Below are positions 7,113-14,034 of a stretch of DNA of 21,914 nucleotides, piece after piece. The notes under the pieces are model-generated. The model worked only from the letters and a program-made list of their open reading frames with translations, was not told the origin of the DNA and searched no databases. A program made the translations under genes and the position numbers. How positions within the stretch are numbered: position 1 is the first letter of the stretch; the number at the start of each line of letters is the position of its first letter. Source of the stretch: a virus; IMG/VR virus record IMGVR_UViG_3300028666_000112, positions 1 through 21,914 of that record. One strand, written 5' to 3'.

Positions 7113-7663
7113 TCGGGCACCAACACGGCCACCCACTCACGGGACGGCTTCTTCAGCGGAGACACGGGCGGATCTGGCTGCACGGCAAAGCCAGCGAATC
7201 GAACCTTTTCAGCCCACCACTCGGCCGACTCAACAATCAGATGAGCGTTGCGGCCATCGGCCATCGTCTTGTTAGACGGGCGAGTCGCAATCACGACGAA
7301 CACGGCCTTGCGCGCGAGCAACCGTAGATGCGCCAGCACCCGGTCAAGCAATTCCGGTTCGACGTGCTCCAGCACATCTGTCGAAACCACAAGGTCCGCA
7401 AACTCCGGCCGTCCGTTCTTGCCAGGAATGGCCGGGTCGTATTCAGACAGCCGCACGTTGCCCTTGTCGGCAGATAGCGCCTTCACCAGCGAGCCTTCAC
7501 CGCAGCCGTAATCCAGCACCGACGTCGCGCCGAACCGCTGGATCAAGGCGCGGACACCATCCGCCCACTTGTTTCCTTTGCCGCCGTAGCCGTTCGGACG
7601 CGAGTGCAGTTCCACCTGCAGCGCACGATAGGCCGGCGTGATGCAATCAGAGGGCGAGATCAT
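7109..7663 (-). CDS. Class I SAM-dependent methyltransferase
   Basis: The 184-residue product has a clear SAM-binding motif, SVLDYGCGEGSLVKAL at residues 48-63. The second acidic strand is RLSEYDPAIPG and motif IV is FADLVVSTDVLEHVEPELLD at 88-107, with the Asp-x-Leu-Glu-His signature of the methyltransferase 11/12 group. The protein is shorter than many of this family, and the C-terminal half (HLIVESAEWWAEKVRFAGFA) probably forms the substrate lid. It overlaps both neighbours by 4 nt. Related proteins are frequent in phages and prophages, where the substrate is usually unknown. In this operon, flanked by a GT8-like and a second methyltransferase, a sugar hydroxyl is the reasonable but unproven target. 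Confidence 0.87.
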   Translation of the reverse strand: MISPSDCITPAYRALQVELHSRPNGYGGKGNKWADGVRALIQRFGATSVLDYGCGEGSLVKALSADKGNVRLSEYDPAIPGKNGRPEFADLVVSTDVLEHVEPELLDRVLAHLRLLARKAVFVVIATRPSNKTMADGRNAHLIVESAEWWAEKVRFAGFAVQPDPPVSPLKKPSREWVAVLVPE

Positions 7664-8463
7664 GCCGCACCTTTCGTGGGCCTGTCGTAGGTGAAGTTCT
7701 TGCGCGTGGCACCGCCGAATGCGTCAACGCGGTAGCGTTCGATGCCGTAGCCGTTCTCGGTCGCCTCCACCAGCAACTTGTCGAACAACTCCTGCAACTC
7801 AGGCATCGGATGAGCAGCGATCTCGCCCGTGTACCAATGCGTTTTTCCCTCACGAGCCAACCTAGGAATGCAGTGCTTCAACTGCACCTGGGTGGACATG
7901 CGCGAATAGTGGATTGCCTTCACGCGCGGGTCGTAGATCGTGCTGTAGCCTGCCGCGTCGATGGCGTTCCAATCGCCTTGCGGGCGGTCAACGAGATGGT
8001 CGTTGTCCTTGAAGTAGTTGTGCAGCGTGCCCTGCGGATCGTCCATCTGCTTCAACCTGTCGAGGCCGGGCACATGGCCCTTGGCCTTCTCGCAGTCCCA
8101 CAGGATGGAGCACATCTTCAGCTTGCCGTGCGGCTTACTCGACTTCTTGGTCAGCATGACGTTCGGGATGGGCTGGTCCCACAACTCACCGATGTCAGCC
8201 ATGAGCACGAAGTCACTATCGAGGTAGATTCCACGGCCCTTGAAGTCACACATAGCCGGAATGGAATGGCGAAAATGCGAGAACGGCGTGCGACCGCTGG
8301 CGCACTTCCAACCCGAATACGGGCCGGTAGCGGCTTGCTGCATCCAGACGATATCTACGTCGCGCGTGGTGTTCTTGCGGACGGACCACTCCAACACGGC
8401 CTGGCTTTCCAAGTCGCAATTGGTTCCGTCCGCTCCGACAAATAGCTTGATCGCTTCGCTCAC
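7660..8463 (-). CDS. GT8-like glycosyltransferase
   Basis: The 267-residue product resembles retaining GT8 enzymes (glycogenin and LPS galactosyl/glucosyltransferase relatives). It begins SEAIKLFVGADGTNCDLESQ, the usual first strand and loop. It has DSD at residues 82-84 in GRGIYLDSDFVLMADIGELW, the metal-binding motif. Later features are a RPQGDWNAIDAAGY acceptor region and AIHYSRM near 183-189. The real start is the GTG at 8463, which overlaps the endonuclease stop by 4 nt (GTGA). The frame upstream to 8577 shadows the endonuclease gene. Its start is therefore coupled to the inserted homing endonuclease. Sugar specificity cannot be inferred. Confidence 0.82.
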   Translation of the reverse strand: MSEAIKLFVGADGTNCDLESQAVLEWSVRKNTTRDVDIVWMQQAATGPYSGWKCASGRTPFSHFRHSIPAMCDFKGRGIYLDSDFVLMADIGELWDQPIPNVMLTKKSSKPHGKLKMCSILWDCEKAKGHVPGLDRLKQMDDPQGTLHNYFKDNDHLVDRPQGDWNAIDAAGYSTIYDPRVKAIHYSRMSTQVQLKHCIPRLAREGKTHWYTGEIAAHPMPELQELFDKLLVEATENGYGIERYRVDAFGGATRKNFTYDRPTKGAA

Positions 8464-9323
8464 GCCACTGCCTTCCGTTTCTTTGCCCATCTCGCTTCGA
8501 TGGCTTTGCGTGTTTTCGCCTTGCCTTCTGGTGTATTCCAAGACGCCTTCAGCCGAGCTATCTGCGCGGCCTTCCATTCAGGGTCAGCCCACTTGGCTCT
8601 AATCTTCTCGGCGAAATTCTGTCGCGTCTCAGGCCTGGACCAAATCTTCGCGGACGTCTCTGGACTGTGGCCCTTTCGCCCACCCTCTAGATTGCGAAGA
8701 ACAACAGCAGCAAGTCCTGGCTTGTTCAGGAATCGATGCCTCGCCTTGGCAGCCATGTTTGCCTTGAAGGCAGGCGACTGTTTAGCAACGGTTGATTTAG
8801 CTTGGGCTAGCGCACGTTGCTCTGGCGTAATAGCGTTCAACCGAAAGGCTCGCTGAGCCCGAGCCTCTGGAGTAGCCAACTTGGCCAACTGCGCCTCAGA
8901 CTGCCTGCGCCTGGTTTCTGCCGTAACAACTGCAGCGCCCAGGCCTCCAGGGGAGACATTCCACAATTGCCCGCGTGGAACGTTGGCTATTTCAGCCACC
9001 TCGCGCTCAAATGCCTGCTCGTGCGTCAACCCATCAATAACCAACTCGGCAGACGCGTGCGCTCCTAACTTCAGCGCAGACACCAAAGGCCGATACAGAC
9101 GGAGTGGAAGCGATACCTTTTCGCCCGCTTCCTGGCTTTTCAAAATCCTGCGAGCAGTGCGGATGTGTTCGTTCGCCCGCTTCATCGGGATGCCACTGCC
9201 CTTGCCGATGTAGCGGACCACTCCGTCCACTGCGATGGCGTACACGTAGGCGTTTTGCCCAGTATTCATCGGCCTATATTCTACATTCGCCGTATGTTCG
9301 CCGCGAGACAAATAGGGCATCAT
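8460..9323 (-). CDS. GIY-YIG homing endonuclease with NUMOD-like tail
   Basis: The product (287 residues from the ATG at 9323, or 269 from an ATG at 9269) begins with a GIY-YIG nuclease domain. AYVYAIAVDGVVRYIGKGSG gives the degenerate first motif and a clear YIG, followed by Arg and NEH. A conserved-type Glu follows in FEREVAEI. The C-terminal half is a series of basic, Trp-containing repeats (SPETSAKIWSRPETRQNF, KIRAKWADPEWKAAQ, ASWNTPEGKAKTRKA, EARWAKKRK), like NUMOD DNA-binding modules. Such enzymes cut intron-less or intron-containing alleles to spread themselves. No intron boundaries or split host gene are visible here, so it looks free-standing. Composition is lower in G+C than the glycosyltransferase genes around it, especially near 9240-9320. 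The start is uncertain; 9323 gives an ATGA overlap with the zinc-motif gene. Confidence 0.82.
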   Translation of the reverse strand: MMPYLSRGEHTANVEYRPMNTGQNAYVYAIAVDGVVRYIGKGSGIPMKRANEHIRTARRILKSQEAGEKVSLPLRLYRPLVSALKLGAHASAELVIDGLTHEQAFEREVAEIANVPRGQLWNVSPGGLGAAVVTAETRRRQSEAQLAKLATPEARAQRAFRLNAITPEQRALAQAKSTVAKQSPAFKANMAAKARHRFLNKPGLAAVVLRNLEGGRKGHSPETSAKIWSRPETRQNFAEKIRAKWADPEWKAAQIARLKASWNTPEGKAKTRKAIEARWAKKRKAVA

Positions 9324-9496
9324 TCGAGCGGCCTCGCGGCTTCTCGTTGCAAGATCGCCCACTCAGCGACACATGCCCAGTCGCAGAAATCCAACTCAAG
9401 CGGCGACACTGGATCGCGCTCAATGACTACTCGCTTGTAGTCGCGTTCGGACACTACGCGCTTCTTGCAGAAGTCGCAGACCAACTGCGTGCTCAT
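9320..9496 (-). CDS. Small CxxC/CxxxC zinc-finger-like protein (58 aa)
   Basis: A 58-residue gene fills the space between the TOD1-like glycosyltransferase and the endonuclease. It reads MSTQLVCDFCKKRV at the start, with cysteines at residues 7 and 10, and then FCDWACVAEWA with cysteines at 38 and 42. The four cysteines could bind one zinc ion, in a ribbon or MYM/TRASH-like treble-clef knuckle. The remainder is charged and ends REAARPLE. The ATG overlaps the upstream stop by 4 nt (ATGA, 9493-9496), and the gene continues the overlap chain, which argues that it is real. The function is unknown. Small zinc-ribbon proteins of this kind are common in phage operons and may act in protein or nucleic-acid contacts. 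Confidence 0.72.
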   Translation of the reverse strand: MSTQLVCDFCKKRVVSERDYKRVVIERDPVSPLELDFCDWACVAEWAILQREAARPLE

Positions 9497-10167
9497 GCCG
9501 GCACCCGATACGGCTTCCGCCGCTTCTTGTGGTCCGCGTGGTCATGGGTGCTGTAGGGGTTCGCGTGTCGCGTGCCCTGCAGCGCCTTGATCTCGAGTCC
9601 GTTCGCCCAGGCTGAATAGTCCAGGCTCAACTGCGTGTTGTCGCCGCGGTGCATGTCGAACTCGCGCGCCCACGTCTCGTTGAACCGGCCAACCGCCTTG
9701 GAGTGATCACGCACGATCACGCATGAAATGGACAGGTGCGAATCGGGATAGCCATCCTTCCGGTAGGCCTCCATTTGCGGATCGATGTCCTGCTTGCGGG
9801 CTGATCCGACTTTCACTAGTTCTCTGGCTTCGTCGTAGACAGACGCGCGGTTATGGTGCCTCAGCGCGGCAATCGGTGCGTCTCCGGCGTCTCTGAGCAA
9901 CGCCGCCGCGTCTATCAGCGTGAACGAGGCATCGATCCAAATCACACGCGAGTACTCGTCAAACGTCTGATCGGGCAGCGCCCGCAGGCGCCATGCCAAG
10001 CGCCTTGGATCCGCGCCTGCAGCCACGTCGATCTGAAACAGTTCCCAGCCCATTGGGTCGGGGAACAGCGACAGATCGTCCACGAGGCAGACCGCTCGAT
10101 CGACGCCGGTTGGCGCTCGCTTCAAGCTGTCGCAGCCGCCGAGGATCGTGGTGAAGACGACGTTCAT
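9493..10167 (-). CDS. Glycosyltransferase, TOD1/MUCI70-like (DUF616)
   Basis: The 224-residue product resembles the TOD1/MUCI70 glycosyltransferase-like family (formerly DUF616). It opens MNVVFTTILGGCDSLKRAPT with a DEYSRVIWIDASFTLIDAAA segment around residues 70-89. The Asp in WIDAS takes the place of the usual DxD aspartates. An RHHNRASVYDEARELVK stretch and YRKDGYPDSHLSISCVIVRD follow, then FDMHRGDNTQLSLDYSAW, a family-type Arg-Asp-Gln-Leu-Ser motif with local changes. The true start is the ATG at 10167, overlapping the preceding methyltransferase stop (ATGA); upstream in-frame residues belong to that neighbour. It ends in a basic His/Lys/Arg tail. Family members are poorly characterised, so donor and acceptor are open. 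Confidence 0.78.
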   Translation of the reverse strand: MNVVFTTILGGCDSLKRAPTGVDRAVCLVDDLSLFPDPMGWELFQIDVAAGADPRRLAWRLRALPDQTFDEYSRVIWIDASFTLIDAAALLRDAGDAPIAALRHHNRASVYDEARELVKVGSARKQDIDPQMEAYRKDGYPDSHLSISCVIVRDHSKAVGRFNETWAREFDMHRGDNTQLSLDYSAWANGLEIKALQGTRHANPYSTHDHADHKKRRKPYRVPA

Positions 10168-10757
10168 CCGTTCACCGTGAGCACGTAATGCCCCCACTTG
10201 CCGTCACGCCATGAGGCTTTCACCGTGAACCCGTAGCCGCAGATCGCCTCAGCCAACTGGTCGGACGTCTGCCAGAACAGCGCCTCGTTCCCCGGCTTCT
10301 CGCGCCACTTCGCTTCCGTGGCCCCGTCGCGGTTCGTCGCCATGAGGTAGAACCGCCCGCCAGGTGCCAACACGCGCTTCACTTCGGCGGTCAGTTTGTC
10401 CAAGTACAGGCAGTGATCCAGGCTGTTGCTGTAGACGTTCGGGAACGAGCCGTCAGGAAACTGGATGTTGTGCCAGTCGCCTTGCAGGACGGTCGGTCCA
10501 ACCGGGTGCAGGTCGATCCCGACTGATCCCTTGAACCCGGCCTCTGTCGCGCCGATGGACTCCGCGCCAGTCCTAGCACCGAGGCAGAGCACCGCGCCCT
10601 TGTTCAGATGCTCAGCCGCCCGCGTGAAGTAGGCGCGGAAGCTGCGGATGTTCTTCGGCAGGTGTTCCAAGAGCGAGTCACGGTTGCCACGGGCCTTGCC
10701 CCCCTGGTGGTAGACGTAGGACTCGTACGATTCAAAGTCGCGATGCGCGAGGCTCAC
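10164..10757 (-). CDS. Class I SAM-dependent methyltransferase
   Basis: The 197-residue product has a Rossmann methyltransferase core: GAVLCLGARTGAESIGATEA (motif I, residues 54-73), GSVGIDLHPVGPTV (ribose-binding Asp at 82), and GDWHNIQFPDGSFPNVYSNS (93-112) followed by LDH. The post-motif strand is VLAPGGRFYLMAT. This is the methyltransferase 11 pattern, with a slightly variant glycine loop (GARTG). The N-terminal 40 residues are aromatic and basic and could contact the acceptor. It overlaps its neighbours by 4 nt on each side (10164-10167 and 10754-10757). No nucleic-acid methylase signature is visible. The neighbouring glycosyltransferases suggest a sugar substrate, but this is inferred from position only. 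Confidence 0.84.
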   Translation of the reverse strand: MSLAHRDFESYESYVYHQGGKARGNRDSLLEHLPKNIRSFRAYFTRAAEHLNKGAVLCLGARTGAESIGATEAGFKGSVGIDLHPVGPTVLQGDWHNIQFPDGSFPNVYSNSLDHCLYLDKLTAEVKRVLAPGGRFYLMATNRDGATEAKWREKPGNEALFWQTSDQLAEAICGYGFTVKASWRDGKWGHYVLTVNG

Positions 10758-11605
10758 TGAATAGCCCCCATTCGCATGGTCCTTACCGCCAGAGTCGCGG
10801 CAATTTTCCTGGCAACTTTGGGATCAGAAAATGCCCTATCGATCCGTTCAAACTGCGCCTTGGTGCCGCCCATTTGGCCCTGGAAGTAGGCAAGCGGATC
10901 GGTGCCCTTTGAGAGCGGCCAAAACACTGCCGAGTCAAAAACGAGATTGCCAGACCTGTATGACCAAAACCACGGCTTCTGTCGCTCAAACCCAACCGCG
11001 AACACACGCCTTAACCGATCTAGCGATCGCTCGCCAGACAGAAAGCATTCCAGCCAACGAAGCATTAGGAACTGGGCTCCTCTGTGCTTTGATGCGTCAT
11101 GCTTTACTCCGTTGGCTGTTACGGCCCCAGGACTAGGGAACATCTCGCGCAAAGCATCACGAAGAGTGTTTGATGTCGAGTCCCTCCCGCGCATGAAGTT
11201 CACCATCCACACCGCATTCCTGAACGGAACTCTTGTCATGGCCACGTACAAGTCAGAAGCCATGTGCCTGTCGAGCCCACAACAGAAGTCCATCAGAACC
11301 GCTGACACAGGCCGCGACGACGGCCACGACATAAGCGCGTCGATGGCATCTGCGTTGATAGCAGAGGCGCCTAACTCTCTAATCGCATCAACGTTCTGTC
11401 TGGACCGATCGATCGCGATCATGGAATCAGCATGGACTCCCTTTGACAAAGCAATCTCTCTGTCCATGTCCTGGGGACCGGCCAAATACAAGATCGGCTC
11501 AACGCGCTCGCGTCCAGACGTTCTACTAAGCACCTCGTTCCACATAGCCCGGCGCCAGTTGTTCTTCTGGCCGAACTTGTAGTCCTTGTTAGCCCCGTCA
11601 GCCAT
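10754..11605 (-). CDS. Rossmann-fold methyltransferase-like protein
   Basis: The 283-residue product is methyltransferase-like but divergent. It has a strand-loop PILYLAGPQDMDREIALSKG at residues 37-56, in place of a canonical Gly-x-Gly loop. MIAIDRSRQNVDAIRELGAS holds the acidic ribose-binding position, and VSAVLMDFCCGLDRHMASDL follows at 100-119. The C-terminal half (WFWSYRSGNLVFDSAVFWPL) is aromatic, possibly a substrate pocket. The ATG shares a base with the upstream stop (TAATG). Hand counts give about 50% G+C (30 of 60 in the line at 11401), well below the glycosyltransferase genes, so it may have been acquired separately. It could be a DNA or other methyltransferase rather than a glycan enzyme; the class is likely but the substrate unknown. 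Confidence 0.68.
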   Translation of the reverse strand: MADGANKDYKFGQKNNWRRAMWNEVLSRTSGRERVEPILYLAGPQDMDREIALSKGVHADSMIAIDRSRQNVDAIRELGASAINADAIDALMSWPSSRPVSAVLMDFCCGLDRHMASDLYVAMTRVPFRNAVWMVNFMRGRDSTSNTLRDALREMFPSPGAVTANGVKHDASKHRGAQFLMLRWLECFLSGERSLDRLRRVFAVGFERQKPWFWSYRSGNLVFDSAVFWPLSKGTDPLAYFQGQMGGTKAQFERIDRAFSDPKVARKIAATLAVRTMRMGAIQ

Positions 11606-11829
11606 TACGGCTCGCCTTTCAGGGATCGCAACTGAGTCTTGGCGTCACGAATCACGTCAACGGCTTCAGTTTCTGCATCGTATGCCCGCGCCAATACCTT
11701 CTCGCACTCGACAATGAACGCTTGGAGTTCAGCATTCTCAGCAGCTAAACGAGCCGTTTCTCTAGCGATCTGGACATGCGACAGCACGACCTGGCCGCAC
11801 GATGGACAGCACTTGTAGTCGTCGCTCAC
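11605..11829 (-). CDS. Small CxxC and coiled-coil protein (74 aa)
   Basis: The 74-residue product begins SDDYKCCPSCGQVV with cysteines at residues 7, 8 and 11, a half zinc-knuckle. A long helical heptad-type region follows (QIARETARLAAENAELQAFI, then VECEKVLARAYDAETEAVDV), ending KTQLRSLKGEP. With one CxxC pair it could bind zinc as a dimer, which the coiled coil would allow. The start is a GTG overlapping the stop of the MptE/Maf-like gene (GTGA, 11826-11829), and the stop overlaps the methyltransferase-like gene by one base. It shares the lower G+C of that gene. The function is unknown; an oligomerisation or adaptor protein fits the look of the sequence but is a guess. Confidence 0.72.
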   Translation of the reverse strand: MSDDYKCCPSCGQVVLSHVQIARETARLAAENAELQAFIVECEKVLARAYDAETEAVDVIRDAKTQLRSLKGEP

Positions 11830-12458
11830 AGCCAGTCCTCCAACCGTCCACGCTCAAACGCCGTCACCGCGCTAATCGGTGAGCAGTTCACGATCCGCAC
11901 GCCCTTCGACTTCGCGTCCTGGTTCAACCGCTTCAGCGGCGCCATGTGATTGCGAAAGTGGTCCTGTGGTGGGTTCTGCAACGGGTGCTTGCAGAAGTGC
12001 CCTCCGGTCATGTCGTAGCCGAGCAGCACGATCGTGCGAGCCCCGAAGTGATACGCCACGTTGATCGCGCTCGTCCCTGAGTCGAAGCCAGCAACGTGAT
12101 CGCGCATTTCGCACAGGTGATCGTGGTCTTTCGTGCGGGTCACGCGCTTCACAGTCTCAGGCAACAACGGATGCGACTTGCTGCGGACGATCACGTACGT
12201 ACCCGTGAACGTCTTGATCAGCGGCAGGCAAATCGAGTCGAACGCTTCGCCGGACATGAACAGCACGTCGGCATTGGGCCGCGTCAACACGCCATGCTTG
12301 ACGGCAATGAACCGGCCCTTCAGCCGCTTGATCGTCTCAGCCTGTGGCCCAATGCTTTCACCGCTACAGAGCACGAAGCACGGCTCATCCGCCGACCATT
12401 CCTGCGGGATGTGCCACGTCTTCGGCTGCGTCCAGACAGGGGCCATCGTCGCGCTCAC
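11826..12458 (-). CDS. MptE/Maf-like (DUF115) putative glycosyltransferase, second copy
   Basis: The 210-residue product has the layout of MptE-like / DUF115 proteins, a group that includes Maf flagellin-glycosylation enzymes. It shows PCFVLCSGESIGPQAETIKR with the CSGES loop at residues 31-35, RFIAVKHGVLTRPNADVLFM, and SGTSAINVAYHFGARTIVLL from about 127, then GYDM ending at 150 and a nearby His154. The C-terminus reads VRIVNCSPISAVTAF. The protein is a diverged paralogue of the one at 14031, sharing the Gly-Ala-Arg/Lys-x-Ile-Val-Leu-Leu-Gly-Tyr-Asp/Asn-Met block. Starts and stops overlap the neighbours by 4 nt (GTG start at 12458). Family members include nonulosonate transferases and pterin pyrophosphokinases; in this context a glycosyltransferase role is favoured but not proven. 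Confidence 0.72.
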   Translation of the reverse strand: MSATMAPVWTQPKTWHIPQEWSADEPCFVLCSGESIGPQAETIKRLKGRFIAVKHGVLTRPNADVLFMSGEAFDSICLPLIKTFTGTYVIVRSKSHPLLPETVKRVTRTKDHDHLCEMRDHVAGFDSGTSAINVAYHFGARTIVLLGYDMTGGHFCKHPLQNPPQDHFRNHMAPLKRLNQDAKSKGVRIVNCSPISAVTAFERGRLEDWL

Positions 12459-13303
12459 GCCGCCCGCCTTTCCGCCGCGCGTTCCAGGATGCAGAGATAC
12501 TGAGCCGCGATCGTGTCCAGCCGAAACTCACGGCTGCGCTGTCGCCCGAGCTCATACGCATGCTGACGCACCGCAGGCTCACACGCCATCTGCAGCAGCG
12601 ACACCAGATCGGCCTGTGACTCTGCTGTCGCGCCACACGGCTTGAGCTCGGCATACCCTGCCGAGAGTTGACTGACCATCGGCCGTCCGGCCGTGATCGC
12701 GTTGACGTGCTTGACGCCGCTTTTCCACTGCCGGCACACCCAGCCGTCCCACTTGCCGTCACGGAACGACACGAACACGTCCACGTCACGCAAGTCAGCC
12801 GGGTTGACGACGAACTCGAGCCCCAGCGATCCGCAGGCATGTTCCAGCGCAGGCCCCCAGGAGCCGAGATACTTCTTGGCCCCGTCGTAGCCAACCATGT
12901 CGGCCTTGGCCTTGATCGGTGTCGCCTGCAGGTTCACGCGGCACTGGTGCGGCAGATACACGCCGCCCAAGTCCTCAGCCATTGCCTTCGTCGCGCCGAT
13001 CACCAGCGACACGCCAGCCGCGACCTTGATGCTGTCGGCATGAGCGATCAAGGACTCGCGCGAATCCTGGTTATGTTCCGGCTGCGCCCAGAAGTCCAAG
13101 GCATCCCAGACCACCGGCACGCTGCAGGCCTTCGCTTCGTTCGCCCACTGCACCGCGGCACGCTTCACCAGCACCACGAGATCAGCCCAGGACCAGTCCT
13201 GATGTGTCGGCACAGTCGTGACGCGAGCGCCGATCGCTCGGCCCAGCTGCACACCACGCATAGCCCACGATCCTTTGCCCGCACCAATCATTAGGACGTT
13301 CAT
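12455..13303 (-). CDS. Glycosyltransferase-like protein, GT-B type
   Basis: The 282-residue product looks like a GT-B (group 1) glycosyltransferase. The N-terminal half has a Rossmann start (MNVLMIGAGKGSWAMRGVQL) and DLVVLVKRAAVQWANEAKAC, and contains VPVVWDALDFW near residue 70. The C-terminal half begins around ADMVGYDGAKKYLGSWGPAL, with DVDVFVSFRDGKWDGWVC at 173-190. Its HVNAITAGRPMVSQLSAGYA at 199-218 corresponds to the nucleotide-sugar-binding Glu/Gly region of GT4-type enzymes. A basic helix (REFRLDTIAAQYLCILERAA) closes the protein, as is common. It is shorter than typical 350-400 residue GT4 members. It overlaps both neighbours by 4 nt (ATGA upstream, GTGA downstream). The assignment is by fold pattern; donor unknown. 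Confidence 0.72.
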   Translation of the reverse strand: MNVLMIGAGKGSWAMRGVQLGRAIGARVTTVPTHQDWSWADLVVLVKRAAVQWANEAKACSVPVVWDALDFWAQPEHNQDSRESLIAHADSIKVAAGVSLVIGATKAMAEDLGGVYLPHQCRVNLQATPIKAKADMVGYDGAKKYLGSWGPALEHACGSLGLEFVVNPADLRDVDVFVSFRDGKWDGWVCRQWKSGVKHVNAITAGRPMVSQLSAGYAELKPCGATAESQADLVSLLQMACEPAVRQHAYELGRQRSREFRLDTIAAQYLCILERAAERRAA

Positions 13304-14034
13304 ACGGCCACCGCCTCGGCCGCATCGAGCCGATCAACAGCCTTGTCTTCGTCCTGCACGATCAGGGGTTCTCCGCGACGGCGCTTCCGCATGAAGATGG
13401 CGAGATGGCCAAGGTCGATCGCGTGAACGCCGCGTCTACATAGGTCATAGGCCAGCACGGTGGCCGTTGGGCCAAGACAAATCAGCGCACGCTTCGGCGT
13501 GCCAATGCGCTCCAGGATCGACTCGTACTCCGAAAAAGCGTGCTGCTTCGGACACTGAATGCTGGTGATCTCGCCTGCACCAACGAGGTCTTCCGGCTTG
13601 AGCGACTTGCCGCTGCCATGCACCACCGTGATGTCCTGGCCCACCCACAGCGACTGAATGCGATCCCACCACTCAGGCGTATCCGTCCACGGCGCCGAAT
13701 CGGGCCGAGAGATGAACGAACTGGCGTACTGAACACGCTCATTCAGCAGACTCGAGAAGCGCAGATGCTTCGCCCAGAACACGCGCTTGTCGTCCAGCGC
13801 CAGCGGATTCGACAGCACCTCATGGATGTTCGGGATGCCCACCAGGCACTCGCCAGGTTCCTGAAGAATCTCTCCGAGCCGACGCGACAACACCGGGTGA
13901 TGAACCTGCGACTTGATGCCGACGCCGTGGTTCGCCATCTTGAACTCGCCGTCTCCGTATCGGGCGATACTCCGTCCGGCCAGGATCAAGTCCAAGGTCT
14001 GGGATTCCGACAGGACGGCTGGGTATTTGGTCAC
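13300..14034 (-). CDS. GT-D fold glycosyltransferase (DUF1792-like)
   Basis: The 244-residue product fits the GT-D fold family (formerly DUF1792), first recognised in streptococcal Fap1 adhesin glycosylation. The N-terminus has RSIARYGDGEFKMANHG, with the Asp-Gly-Glu metal-binding motif at residues 28-30. The C-terminal domain has RALICLGPTATVLAYDLCRR at 182-201 and HAIDLGHL at 204-211, both signature segments. The middle (VLSRRLGEILQEPGECLVGI) follows the family's pattern. It lies between the two MptE/Maf-like and GT-B genes with 4 nt overlaps (GTG start at 14034). The combination of GDGE and GPTA...DLGH makes this one of the firmest assignments in the cassette. Known members add glucose to glycoproteins, but specificity here is unknown. 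Confidence 0.88.
   Translation of the reverse strand: MTKYPAVLSESQTLDLILAGRSIARYGDGEFKMANHGVGIKSQVHHPVLSRRLGEILQEPGECLVGIPNIHEVLSNPLALDDKRVFWAKHLRFSSLLNERVQYASSFISRPDSAPWTDTPEWWDRIQSLWVGQDITVVHGSGKSLKPEDLVGAGEITSIQCPKQHAFSEYESILERIGTPKRALICLGPTATVLAYDLCRRGVHAIDLGHLAIFMRKRRRGEPLIVQDEDKAVDRLDAAEAVAV

Noticed and set aside
8464-8577. N-terminal extension of the GT8-like gene
   Set aside because: Its residues are a polar low-complexity shadow of the endonuclease C-terminus; the GTG at 8463 with a GTGA overlap fits the pattern of the cassette.
6498-11605. Restriction-modification or DNA-hypermodification system
   Set aside because: The four methyltransferase-like proteins lack DNA methylase catalytic motifs, no restriction enzyme is present, and the only nuclease is a homing-type GIY-YIG protein. 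The divergent protein at 10754 remains the least certain.
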